17,548 nt of DNA, from positions 1-17,548 of the forward strand of contig DGUQ01000011.1 in assembly GCA_002394725.1 (NCBI GenBank), given 5' to 3'. This document shows, piece by piece, positions 5,439 to 12,393 of this stretch. This stretch comes from Ruminococcaceae bacterium UBA4306 (GTDB taxonomy: Bacteria; Bacillota; Clostridia; Oscillospirales; Acutalibacteraceae). The translations under genes and the position numbers were made by a program. The notes under the pieces are model-generated. The model had not been told where the DNA came from. It saw nothing but the letters and a program-made list of their open reading frames with translations, and did not search any database. The first letter of the stretch is position 1, and every line of letters begins with the position of its first letter.

Positions 5439-7358
5439 ATGGGCGTTTACAACGCGCTGAAAACAGCAATTGAAAAGAATCCTGATAAAACGATCATGTT
5501 TGATAAAAACAGCGCCTTGACCGCAAAAGAATTTGATCTGTTGATCGATACCATTGCCGTTATGCTGCCTAAAGGCGCAAACAGAATCGGCGTGATGATG
5601 GAACATTCTGTCGAGATGATCGCGGCAATCTTTGCCGTGCTGAAAAGCGGCGCGGCGTATATTCCCGTCGAGCCGTCCTTTCCGCAGGAGCGTGTCGCGT
5701 ATATGATGGAAGAAGCACAGGCGGATTGCATCATCACGAATACAAAATTTCGTGAGATGGTAAAAGCGTTTCCGAAAATCATTGTTGACAGCGGCATGAC
5801 TATCAATGAAAATGCCGATCTTCCTGCTAAGGAAATGGAAGAAAACAGGCTCGCGTATATCCTCTATACCTCCGGCTCGACCGGCAAGCCGAAGGGAGTA
5901 TCCGTGACTCACGCCAATATTCTGCATTATGTCAAGGCTTTTCAAGAAGAGTTTCACCCCGACGACAGCGACGTCATGCTGCAATACTCGGTCTGCTCCT
6001 TCGATATCTTTGTTGAGGAAGTTTTCACGACGCTGCTGTCGGGCGCGGCGCTCGCGATCCCGTCCGATGACGATAAAAGCAGTATGGAACGACTGATGAA
6101 GTTTATCGACGATAATAAGGTCACGATGCTCAGCGGCTTTCCGTATCTTTTGCAAGAGATGAATGGGTTGGACAGTATTCCGAAATCGCTACGCTTACTG
6201 ATCAGCGGCGGCGATGTGATCCGTCAAAGCTACGTTGATCGGCTCGTAGATCAAGTCACCGTTTATAATACCTACGGTCCGAGTGAAACGACCGTTTGCG
6301 CCTCCTACTATAACTGCTCAAACGGTTACGCGCTCGAGGACGGTACCTATCCGGTCGGCAAAGCTGTGCAAGGTACATCCATCAAGATACTGGATGAAGT
6401 CGGTAAAGAGGTGACGGACGGCGAAATCGGAGAGATCTGCATTCTCGGCGGCGGCGTATCGCAGGGATATATCGGCGACAGAGCGGAAGAAAACAAAGCA
6501 TTTGTCACTCTCGAAAACGGCGAGCGAATGTACCGCAGCGGCGACCTCGGCTATCTTCTGCCCGACGGCAATCTCGCCTTTGTCCGCAGGAAGGACACAC
6601 AGGTGATGATCCTCGGCAAGCGTGTGGAAGCCGACGAGGTACAGAGTGTCATCCTCGGTTATCCCGACATTCATCAGGCGGCGGTGGTGCCCTATACCGA
6701 CAGCAGCAACCTTTCCTATCTGGTTGCCTACATTGTTCCCGAAAATGACCGCTTTGACTTGACGGCGCTCAAGGAATATATGACAATGTATTTAACGGAG
6801 TTTATGATCCCCGAATTCTTTGTGACGCTCGATAAATTGCCTTTGACCGTCAACGGCAAGCTCGATAAGGACAGCCTGCCTGTACCAAAAAGGATCAAAG
6901 TAAAAAACGCGAAGATACAAGACCTCGATTTGCTGCTTGATTGGCGCATGGAGGTACTGAGCCATGTTTTCAGCGAGGAATTCAAGTCTTTGACAGCGGA
7001 ACAGATCGAAACGATCCGTGAGAATAACCGAAAATATTATCTGAGCGAAATGCCGAGCGGCGGTCATATCGCCTGCTTTGCCTACAGCGGTACTGAGATC
7101 GTCGGCTGTGGCGGCGTTTGTATCTATGATGAAATGCCCTCGCCCGATAACCTCGACGGCAAATGCGCCTATCTGATGAATATTTACACAAGACCGGAGT
7201 ACCGCCATCAGGGTATCGCCACAAGGGTGGTGGAGCATCTGATCGCCGAAGCCAAAGCGCGGAGCATCGAGAAAATCTACCTTGAAACCTCGGCGGACGG
7301 CGAGCGAATGTATCGTAAGCTCGGGTTCAAGGATATGAAAGGATACATGAAGCTATGA
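5439..7358 (+). CDS. NRPS-type adenylation domain fused to a GNAT acyltransferase, no carrier domain
   Basis: A 639-residue cytoplasmic enzyme. Residues about 1-485 are a complete amino-acid adenylation domain, which activates an amino acid with ATP to the aminoacyl-AMP. The core motifs are YTSGSTGKPKG (143-153), FDIFVEE with the amino-group-binding Asp189, NTYGPSE (277-283), YRSGDL (365-370), VRRKDTQVMILGKRVEADEV (382-401) and the closing LPLTVNGKLDK with catalytic Lys474. Where a phosphopantetheine carrier domain would follow, residues about 488-639 are instead a GNAT acetyltransferase: NIYTRPEYRHQGIA (581-594) is the acyl-CoA-binding loop (R-x-x-G-x-A), and LETSADGERMYRKLGF the C-terminal strand-helix. 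The ATG at 5439 is preferred over the GTG at 5430, which lies within the AAGAAGGTGA ribosome binding site. The last four bases overlap the hxlR start. The product is unknown: it might activate an amino acid and acylate it, or use the GNAT domain for transfer. Confidence 0.85.
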   Translation: MGVYNALKTAIEKNPDKTIMFDKNSALTAKEFDLLIDTIAVMLPKGANRIGVMMEHSVEMIAAIFAVLKSGAAYIPVEPSFPQERVAYMMEEAQADCIITNTKFREMVKAFPKIIVDSGMTINENADLPAKEMEENRLAYILYTSGSTGKPKGVSVTHANILHYVKAFQEEFHPDDSDVMLQYSVCSFDIFVEEVFTTLLSGAALAIPSDDDKSSMERLMKFIDDNKVTMLSGFPYLLQEMNGLDSIPKSLRLLISGGDVIRQSYVDRLVDQVTVYNTYGPSETTVCASYYNCSNGYALEDGTYPVGKAVQGTSIKILDEVGKEVTDGEIGEICILGGGVSQGYIGDRAEENKAFVTLENGERMYRSGDLGYLLPDGNLAFVRRKDTQVMILGKRVEADEVQSVILGYPDIHQAAVVPYTDSSNLSYLVAYIVPENDRFDLTALKEYMTMYLTEFMIPEFFVTLDKLPLTVNGKLDKDSLPVPKRIKVKNAKIQDLDLLLDWRMEVLSHVFSEEFKSLTAEQIETIRENNRKYYLSEMPSGGHIACFAYSGTEIVGCGGVCIYDEMPSPDNLDGKCAYLMNIYTRPEYRHQGIATRVVEHLIAEAKARSIEKIYLETSADGERMYRKLGFKDMKGYMKL

Positions 7359-7795
7359 GTATGGTGACACAAAACCACGGTTCGGATTATTCCTGTCACC
7401 CTAACCAAAAGGAATATATGAGCTATGAGGAGTACCTCGTCAAGCTAAAGCAGGGCATCGTCACCGAAAACGGCAATTGTCCTGTAACACCCCTGCTCGT
7501 CATGCTGCAGGGCAAGTGGAAGGCGCAGCTGATGTACGAGATGTGCATTTATGATACCGTGCGCTTCGGTCAGCTGAAAAAGGATTTGCCCGGCATCACC
7601 AACACCATGCTGACAAAGTCACTTCGGGAGCTGGAGGACGACGGCTTGATACGCCGCGAGCAGTTCAACGAGATTCCGCCGCATGTGGAATACTCCTTAA
7701 CACAGATGGGAAAGGACCTGATCCCCGTATTCTATTCCATCATGAACTGGGGCTTTCAACATGAGAACGAGCTATATAAAGAGGAGCAGTCATGA
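7355..7795 (+). CDS. HxlR-family winged-helix transcriptional regulator
   Basis: A 146-residue DNA-binding protein of the HxlR family, normally dimeric and often a sensor of electrophiles or oxidants through a conserved cysteine. The family core is clear: CPVTPLLVMLQGKWKAQLMY (42-61), RFGQLKKDLPGITNTMLTKS (70-89, recognition helix), LRELEDDGLIRRE (90-102), PPHVEYSLTQMGKDLIPVF (108-126) and MNWGF. Cys42 is at the position of the sensing cysteine in HypR/YodB-type members; Cys14 and Cys63 are additional. The first 36 residues (including SDYSCHPNQKEY) form an N-terminal extension that is duplicated as a scrap at 3227-3258. The ATG overlaps the upstream stop (ATGA, 7355-7358), so translation is probably coupled. 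A second Met at 7361 is a possible alternative start. It likely regulates its own operon through the repeats at 5354-5418. Confidence 0.92.
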   Translation: MSMVTQNHGSDYSCHPNQKEYMSYEEYLVKLKQGIVTENGNCPVTPLLVMLQGKWKAQLMYEMCIYDTVRFGQLKKDLPGITNTMLTKSLRELEDDGLIRREQFNEIPPHVEYSLTQMGKDLIPVFYSIMNWGFQHENELYKEEQS

Positions 7796-8463
7796 ATATC
7801 CAAGGAAAAACAGTAGATATTTTTAAAACAGAAAACACAAGCGCACCGCTGGTTATCCTCAATAACTATATGAAAAGCAACGGCGAGATCTATAAAAAGT
7901 GCAAGGAGCTTGGCTGTCCCGTTTTTACGCTTGTTGAGATCAGCGGGCTGAACTGGGACGACGATATGTCGCCGTGGGCGATCCCACCAATCAGCGAAAA
8001 CGACACACCCTGCGGCGGCAAGGCGGACGAGTATCTCGAGCTGCTGCTCAAGGAGATCATTCCCACCGTAAAAACGGAGCTGAACGCTGAGCCGCGGACC
8101 GTGATGCTCGCGGGCTATTCTCTCGCCGGTTTGTTCGCGTTATACGCCGTTACAAAATGCGATCTGTTCACGGCGGTCGCCTCCTGCTCGGGCTCGATGT
8201 GGTTCCCCGATTTCAAGGAATATATCACGAAGTACGACACGTCAAAGCTGCCGCGAGCCATCTACTTTTCTCTCGGCGACAGAGAAGCGCATACAAAAAA
8301 TAAAATCCTCCAAACTGTGGAGGATCGCACAAGAGCCATCGAAAAACACCTTGCCGAGAATGGGATCAATACCGTATTCGAACTGAACAAGGGCAATCAT
8401 TTTCAGCAGGGAGCGCTGAGAACGGCAAAGGGCATCAAATGGATATTGGAGGAATCAAAATGA
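7792..8463 (+). CDS. Serine esterase of the alpha/beta-hydrolase fold (esterase D/PF00756-like)
   Basis: A 223-residue cytoplasmic hydrolase (no signal peptide). The nucleophile elbow is GYSLAG with Ser110; Asp163 in SLGDREAHT and His203 in NKGNHFQQ complete a plausible catalytic triad in the right order and spacing. Overall style (LAGYSLAGLFALYAVT, CSGSMWFPDF, then a nucleophile-distal SLGDRE segment) is that of the PF00756 putative esterases, which include siderophore trilactone esterases, feruloyl esterases and S-formylglutathione hydrolases. GAGGAG at 7781-7786 and an ATGA overlap with the hxlR stop define the start. Within this operon it may hydrolyse an ester or amide in the product of the adenylation-GNAT enzyme, or release or detoxify an acylated small molecule. 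The substrate cannot be read from sequence. Confidence 0.85.
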   Translation: MNIQGKTVDIFKTENTSAPLVILNNYMKSNGEIYKKCKELGCPVFTLVEISGLNWDDDMSPWAIPPISENDTPCGGKADEYLELLLKEIIPTVKTELNAEPRTVMLAGYSLAGLFALYAVTKCDLFTAVASCSGSMWFPDFKEYITKYDTSKLPRAIYFSLGDREAHTKNKILQTVEDRTRAIEKHLAENGINTVFELNKGNHFQQGALRTAKGIKWILEESK

Positions 8464-9344
8464 GTGTCGCGATCAAGGAGATCGAAACAAAGGGCGTGAT
8501 GACAAAGTCCAATCTGCCCGTGTCGGATTATTCCGTCAATCCTTATGTCGGCTGTGTGCACGGCTGTAAATATTGCTACGCCAGCTTTATGAAGCGCTTT
8601 ACCAATCACCCCGAGCCGTGGGGCGATTTCGTGGACGTCAAGTATTGGACGCCCATCAAGAATCCGAAAAAGTACGCAGGCAAGGAGGCGTTCATCGGCT
8701 CTGTTACCGATCCTTACCAGCCATGCGAAAAAGAGTACGGCCGCACCCGGGAATTACTCGAACAGCTTCAGGGCAGCGGCGTGAATATCAGCATCGCCAC
8801 CCGTTCGGATTTAGTGCTGAGAGATTTGGATCTGATCAAAACCTTCCCGAACGCGCGCGTATCGTGGTCGATCAATACGCTGGACGAGGGCTTCCGCAAG
8901 CAGATGGACAGAGCCGTCAGCATCAAGCGCAGGCTGAACGCGATGAAGCAGTTTTATGAAGCAGGCGTGCAGACAACATTATTTATCTCCCCGATCTTTC
9001 CGGGTATTACCGACCCGAAGGAGATCATTTCAGCGGCAAAGGATTTTTGCAATCTGGTGTGGCTGGAAAACCTGAATCTGCGCGGCGACTACCGTGTAAA
9101 GATCCTCAACTGGATCCATGAGAACCGCCCCGAACTGGACGGCTTATATAAGGAGATCTACACCTACAAGGATCGTTCCTACTGGTATGCTCTCGATGAG
9201 GAAATGAAGGAATTTGCCGAAAAGAACCATTTGCCGTATCTCCGCGACGACGATAGTAAGCGCTCCGACTTCGGCGAGCCACCGGTCGTGGTCAATTACT
9301 TCTTCCATGAGGAAGTAAAGAAGTCCGCAAAAAAGAATCAATAG
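8460..9344 (+). CDS. Radical SAM enzyme of the COG1533/SplB-like group
   Basis: A 294-residue radical S-adenosylmethionine protein. The [4Fe-4S] motif is C32-VHG-C36-KY-C39 (C-x3-C-x2-C) in NPYVGCVHGCKYCYASFMKRF, the exact surrounding pattern of the COG1533 group, distantly related to spore photoproduct lyase. The following EAFIGSVTDPYQPCEKEY and the SIATRSDLVLRDLDLI and VSWSINTLDE segments are the conserved strands of that partial TIM barrel. The ATG at 8460 is chosen because GGAGGA lies at 8448-8453 and the start overlaps the esterase stop (ATGA). A start at 8439 would add seven residues without a ribosome binding site. The group has no agreed general function, so a DNA-repair role should not be assumed. 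It is the last gene of the operon; no clear terminator follows within the 255-base gap. Confidence 0.88.
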   Translation: MSVAIKEIETKGVMTKSNLPVSDYSVNPYVGCVHGCKYCYASFMKRFTNHPEPWGDFVDVKYWTPIKNPKKYAGKEAFIGSVTDPYQPCEKEYGRTRELLEQLQGSGVNISIATRSDLVLRDLDLIKTFPNARVSWSINTLDEGFRKQMDRAVSIKRRLNAMKQFYEAGVQTTLFISPIFPGITDPKEIISAAKDFCNLVWLENLNLRGDYRVKILNWIHENRPELDGLYKEIYTYKDRSYWYALDEEMKEFAEKNHLPYLRDDDSKRSDFGEPPVVVNYFFHEEVKKSAKKNQ

Positions 9345-9473
9345 TTTTTCAGACATAACCTAGTAAGAAAAGTGTCGCAAAATTTAATGACAAAGGTGCG
9401 GCGACGAGGCACACTTGCCTTCGAGTCCCTTCCACCGTGCTGATCGGATACAATTTTATCAAAAAACCTCTAA

Positions 9474-9517
9474 TGTGACGGTTGTGTGAAAGTTATCTGA
9501 AAGATTTGTGAGAATTA
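9474..9517 (+). repeat. Four tandem direct repeats with an exact 11-bp period
   Basis: Four units begin at 9474, 9485, 9496 and 9507, with consensus TGTGAAAGTTA. Their first five bases are TGTGA, TGTGA, TCTGA and TGTGA. A partial fifth unit starting TTGAAA at 9518 is the promoter -35 itself. One unit per helical turn places all on the same DNA face, the arrangement bound by OmpR/PhoB-family response regulators. No such regulator is encoded in the window. Confidence 0.6.
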
Positions 9518-9546
9518 TTGAAACTCCTTTTTATTATATGTATGAT
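9518..9546 (+). promoter_or_regulatory. Promoter of the 856-aa dockerin protein gene
   Basis: TTGAAA (9518-9523) and TATGAT (9541-9546) are separated by 17 bases, with a TG directly before the -10. The predicted transcript start is about 47 bases before the ATG at 9600, which has AAAGGAG at 9586-9592. The 11-bp-period repeats abut the -35 immediately upstream, fitting a class II activator site. An imperfect hairpin at 9405-9423 lies farther upstream and is not assigned. Confidence 0.7.
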
Positions 9547-9599
9547 GAAAATGGAATTCCGAACGGATCATAGTTCAACTAAATGAAAGGAGATTCATT

Positions 9600-12170
9600 A
9601 TGACACAAAAAATCTTATCCGTTATACTGGCGCTCATGCTGGTACTCACCATCACCGTTCCGGCTATGGCGGCGTCGGTCGATACGGCTGATACGGCTGC
9701 TGTTGCGGAGCAGAGCGCTGTGCTGACCTTCTCGAACAGCGGTATCACCGAGACCCAGTCCGGCAGCGGCTACACCATCGACGGCACCACGCTGACGATC
9801 ACGACGGGGGGCACCTATCGCATCGGCGGCAGCTGCACAGAGGGCGCGATCATTGTCAGCAAGGGGCTGAGCAACGTTACGCTCATTCTCGATAACTTGA
9901 CGCTCGCGTCATCAACAACCTCGCCGATCGTCGTCAAAAAGTCTGCGACGGTCAGCATCCACCTCGAGGGTACCTCTACCCTCACCGATAATGAGGATCC
10001 CGCGAACGAGACCTCTACCGATACGACCGTGGCCGAAGCCTTTGAGGGTGCGGCGATCAAGGTCAAGAGTGGATCATCCGTGACCTTCTGCGGCGATGGA
10101 AATCTGAATGTTGTCGCCAACGCGAAGAACGGCATCAAGGGCGGCTCGACAGCCGAGCTGATCTTTAACCAGAGTGGCACGATCAATGTCAGCGGCAACG
10201 CGAAGTATTACGGCGCGACCACCTCGGGCGCGGCAGTCAACAACGGTATCGGCTGTGACGGCAGTATTGTCATCAATCAGGGGACCTATATCATCAAAGC
10301 CGCCAACGACGGTATCAAGAGCGCTCCCGACGCGACCGACGAAACCGAGGGAACGGTCATCGACACCGAGTCGGCAGGCACTGTTACCATCAACGGCGGC
10401 ACCTTCGACATTGACGTGGACGGCGACGGCATTCAAGGCGACACCGCGCTGAACATCAACGGCGGTACTTTTGATATCCGCACATGGAAGGGCTACAGCG
10501 TGTGGAACGATACCCTCGCGGATGAATACAGCTGCAAGGGCTTGAAGGCGTCCGGCGACCGTGCCGAGGAAGCAGGCATTGAACCTACATTGAATATCAC
10601 AGGCGGTAGCTTTACACTGAATACAGGCGACGACGCAGTCCACTCCGACGCGTATGTGACTGTGACAGGCGGCACCTTCACCATTCAGACAGGTGACGAC
10701 GGTATGCACGCCGACACTTCTCTGACGATCGGCAGTGAGAACGGCTTAACGCGTGATCCCGATATCACGATCAACAACTCCTATGAAGGACTTGAAGGCG
10801 GTACCGTCTACATCTATTCCGGCCGTCAGTACGTTGTCGCGAGCGACGACGGCGTGAACGCGGCAGGCGGCAGTACCAGCGGCACCGATCCCGGCGCGAG
10901 CGGCGGCAATACCTTCAATCCCGGCGGCGGACCCGGAGGACGTCCCGGCAGTGGCGGCGGTTTCAATCCCGGCGGCGGCTCTACCACCACAGGCAACTAT
11001 AATATCTATATCTACGGCGGCGATCTGTACGTCAACTGCGACGGCGACGGTCTGGATTCCAACGGCGGCTTGTACCTCTACGGCGGTACACAGGCAGTGT
11101 TCAGCATGAGATCGGGCGGCGACAATTCTCCGATCGACGCTGACGGCACCATTTCGATCCAAGGCGCTTCGCTCTTTGCGGCAGGCTCCAGAGGCGCTGA
11201 CGGCTCCGCGCAGTCGAGCTGGTTCGGCAGCAATCAGAAGTACACTTCAAGCACCACAAGCTATACAGCAGGCAAGATCGTCAACACCAAGGCAGGCAGC
11301 AGCGGCAGTGTTGTTTTCAGCTATACGCTTCCTAAGGCGGTCAACTTTGTCTTAGCTTCCTACCCATCAACGGTATCTTCGAGCACACCTTCCTTTACGA
11401 CCGCAACGAGCGTGACGGCGTGCAAGGGCGGCTCCCACAGTCACAGCTGGAACTCCGGTACGGTTACGACCGCGGCGACCGCCACATCTACCGGCGTGAT
11501 GACATACACTTGTACCAAGTGCGGCGCGACCGAACAGCAGACGATCCCCATGATCGTATCTGTTGACGCCTGCGATCATTCCGTTGAGCAGGAAGCGATC
11601 ATTGATAAGGGCTACGCCGTGACCTTCGCGGGCGACAGCGGCGTGGATTCCATTACCGTTTATCAGACACAGGACTATACCGGATCGAGTGAATCCGTGT
11701 CGGCAAGCGGCTCCACCGTATCACGCAGCAGCGATACCGGAGAGCCCGACTCCTCCGGCAGCGGACAAGTCAATTTCACTATCGTTCTCAAGGACGGCTA
11801 CGCGTTAGACAGCGTTTCGGTCACCGACGGAACCTATAAAAATATCAAAGGTCCGACCGATACAGGCGTTGCGAACACCTACCGTATCACCAAGGTCAGC
11901 GGCGCGGTAACGATCTCGGTCACTACGACAAAGAGTGAGACCTCCGGTTATATCCTCGGAGACGCTGACGGAAACGGTATTGTCACGATTCTCGACGCGA
12001 CTTATATCCAGCGCGCGCTGGTCGGTGTCAGCGTTCCCACTGACTTTAACGAGGTTGCCGCAGATGTTGACGGCGACGGAAACATGACGATCTTAGATGC
12101 GGTTTATATTCAGCGTTATCTGGTAGGAGTTGCTGTTCCATACGCAATTGAAGAAATGGTATATAACTGA
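9600..12170 (+). CDS. Secreted Cthe_2159-like (DUF4353) beta-helix carbohydrate-binding protein with dockerin
   Basis: An 856-residue exported protein. A signal peptide (residues 1-25, MTQK then a hydrophobic stretch ending PAMAA) is followed from about 40 to 565 by a right-handed beta-helix of the DUF4353 type. The type member Cthe_2159 of Clostridium thermocellum is a cellulose/polygalacturonate-binding protein with a pectate-lyase-like fold. Rungs are visible as repeats such as NINGGTFDI, NITGGSFTL and TVTGGTFTI, each followed by a TGDDAVHSD or TGDDGMHAD turn likely to bind Ca2+. A Gly/Pro/Asn-rich loop (about 422-461) interrupts the helix. Residues 605-650 contain a TCTKCGATEQQTIP zinc-ribbon-like segment common in clostridial surface proteins, and 655-778 a beta-rich domain. 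The C-terminus (783-856) is a type I dockerin with GDADGNGIVTILDATYIQR and DVDGDGNMTILDAVYIQR. Role: binds plant polysaccharide and docks to a cohesin scaffold. Catalytic activity is not indicated. Confidence 0.9.
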   Translation: MTQKILSVILALMLVLTITVPAMAASVDTADTAAVAEQSAVLTFSNSGITETQSGSGYTIDGTTLTITTGGTYRIGGSCTEGAIIVSKGLSNVTLILDNLTLASSTTSPIVVKKSATVSIHLEGTSTLTDNEDPANETSTDTTVAEAFEGAAIKVKSGSSVTFCGDGNLNVVANAKNGIKGGSTAELIFNQSGTINVSGNAKYYGATTSGAAVNNGIGCDGSIVINQGTYIIKAANDGIKSAPDATDETEGTVIDTESAGTVTINGGTFDIDVDGDGIQGDTALNINGGTFDIRTWKGYSVWNDTLADEYSCKGLKASGDRAEEAGIEPTLNITGGSFTLNTGDDAVHSDAYVTVTGGTFTIQTGDDGMHADTSLTIGSENGLTRDPDITINNSYEGLEGGTVYIYSGRQYVVASDDGVNAAGGSTSGTDPGASGGNTFNPGGGPGGRPGSGGGFNPGGGSTTTGNYNIYIYGGDLYVNCDGDGLDSNGGLYLYGGTQAVFSMRSGGDNSPIDADGTISIQGASLFAAGSRGADGSAQSSWFGSNQKYTSSTTSYTAGKIVNTKAGSSGSVVFSYTLPKAVNFVLASYPSTVSSSTPSFTTATSVTACKGGSHSHSWNSGTVTTAATATSTGVMTYTCTKCGATEQQTIPMIVSVDACDHSVEQEAIIDKGYAVTFAGDSGVDSITVYQTQDYTGSSESVSASGSTVSRSSDTGEPDSSGSGQVNFTIVLKDGYALDSVSVTDGTYKNIKGPTDTGVANTYRITKVSGAVTISVTTTKSETSGYILGDADGNGIVTILDATYIQRALVGVSVPTDFNEVAADVDGDGNMTILDAVYIQRYLVGVAVPYAIEEMVYN

Positions 12171-12235
12171 AAGGATTTGGGTCATCAAATATCCTTTCAC
12201 GAAAATCTCCCAATCGCTTCTGCGATTGGGAGATT
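12170..12235. terminator. Two hairpins ending the dockerin gene; second likely bidirectional
   Basis: The main hairpin pairs AATCTCCCAATCGC (12204-12217) with GCGATTGGGAGATT (12222-12235) over a TTCT loop, a perfect 14-bp stem. On the plus strand it is followed by a weak AGTCTTT; on the minus strand by TTTTCG, so it can also stop transcription of the regulator gene. A weaker stem immediately before it pairs GAAAGGAT-type sequence after the stop codon with ATCCTTTC at about 12191-12199. Confidence 0.75.
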
Positions 12236-12393
12236 AGTCTTTCTGCTCAACCCCTGTTTTCGCTCTCGTGTACGATCCGTTCCGGTTTTGTTGTGGTCAG
12301 AATTGTGGTCAAGGAATAAGCCATACAAACATAGATAATCAACTATGATCTTTTTCAGCATTTTATTTCTTTATTCTATGCGGCGCTGTGTTG

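Noticed and set aside
5304..6155. A 283-codon open frame on the minus strand across the start of the adenylation gene
   Set aside because: It lies antisense to a gene with complete family motifs, crosses its promoter, is rich in His/Arg/Phe as antisense frames are, and matches no family.
5439..7358. Reading the adenylation protein as DltA (D-alanine ligase for teichoic acids)
   Set aside because: It is longer, carries a C-terminal GNAT domain, and has no dltB, dltC or dltD neighbours; pocket residues by eye do not suggest alanine.
8460..9344. Calling the radical SAM gene spore photoproduct lyase (splB)
   Set aside because: The resemblance is only to the wider COG1533 group; the C-terminal conserved Cys region of true SplB is not seen, the length is short and the operon context is different.
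9361..9470. Possible riboswitch or structured leader upstream of the 856-aa gene
   Set aside because: It lies upstream of the recognised promoter, so would not be in that transcript. It shows only one imperfect 7-bp stem (9405-9423) and lacks the conserved core of c-di-GMP or cobalamin riboswitches.
10074..10709. A 211-codon minus-strand open frame inside the DUF4353 gene, and a similar one at 10746-11162
   Set aside because: Both are antisense to the repetitive beta-helix coding sequence; the Ala/Val-rich translation mirrors its Gly/Asp-rich codons, and there is no ribosome binding site or family match.
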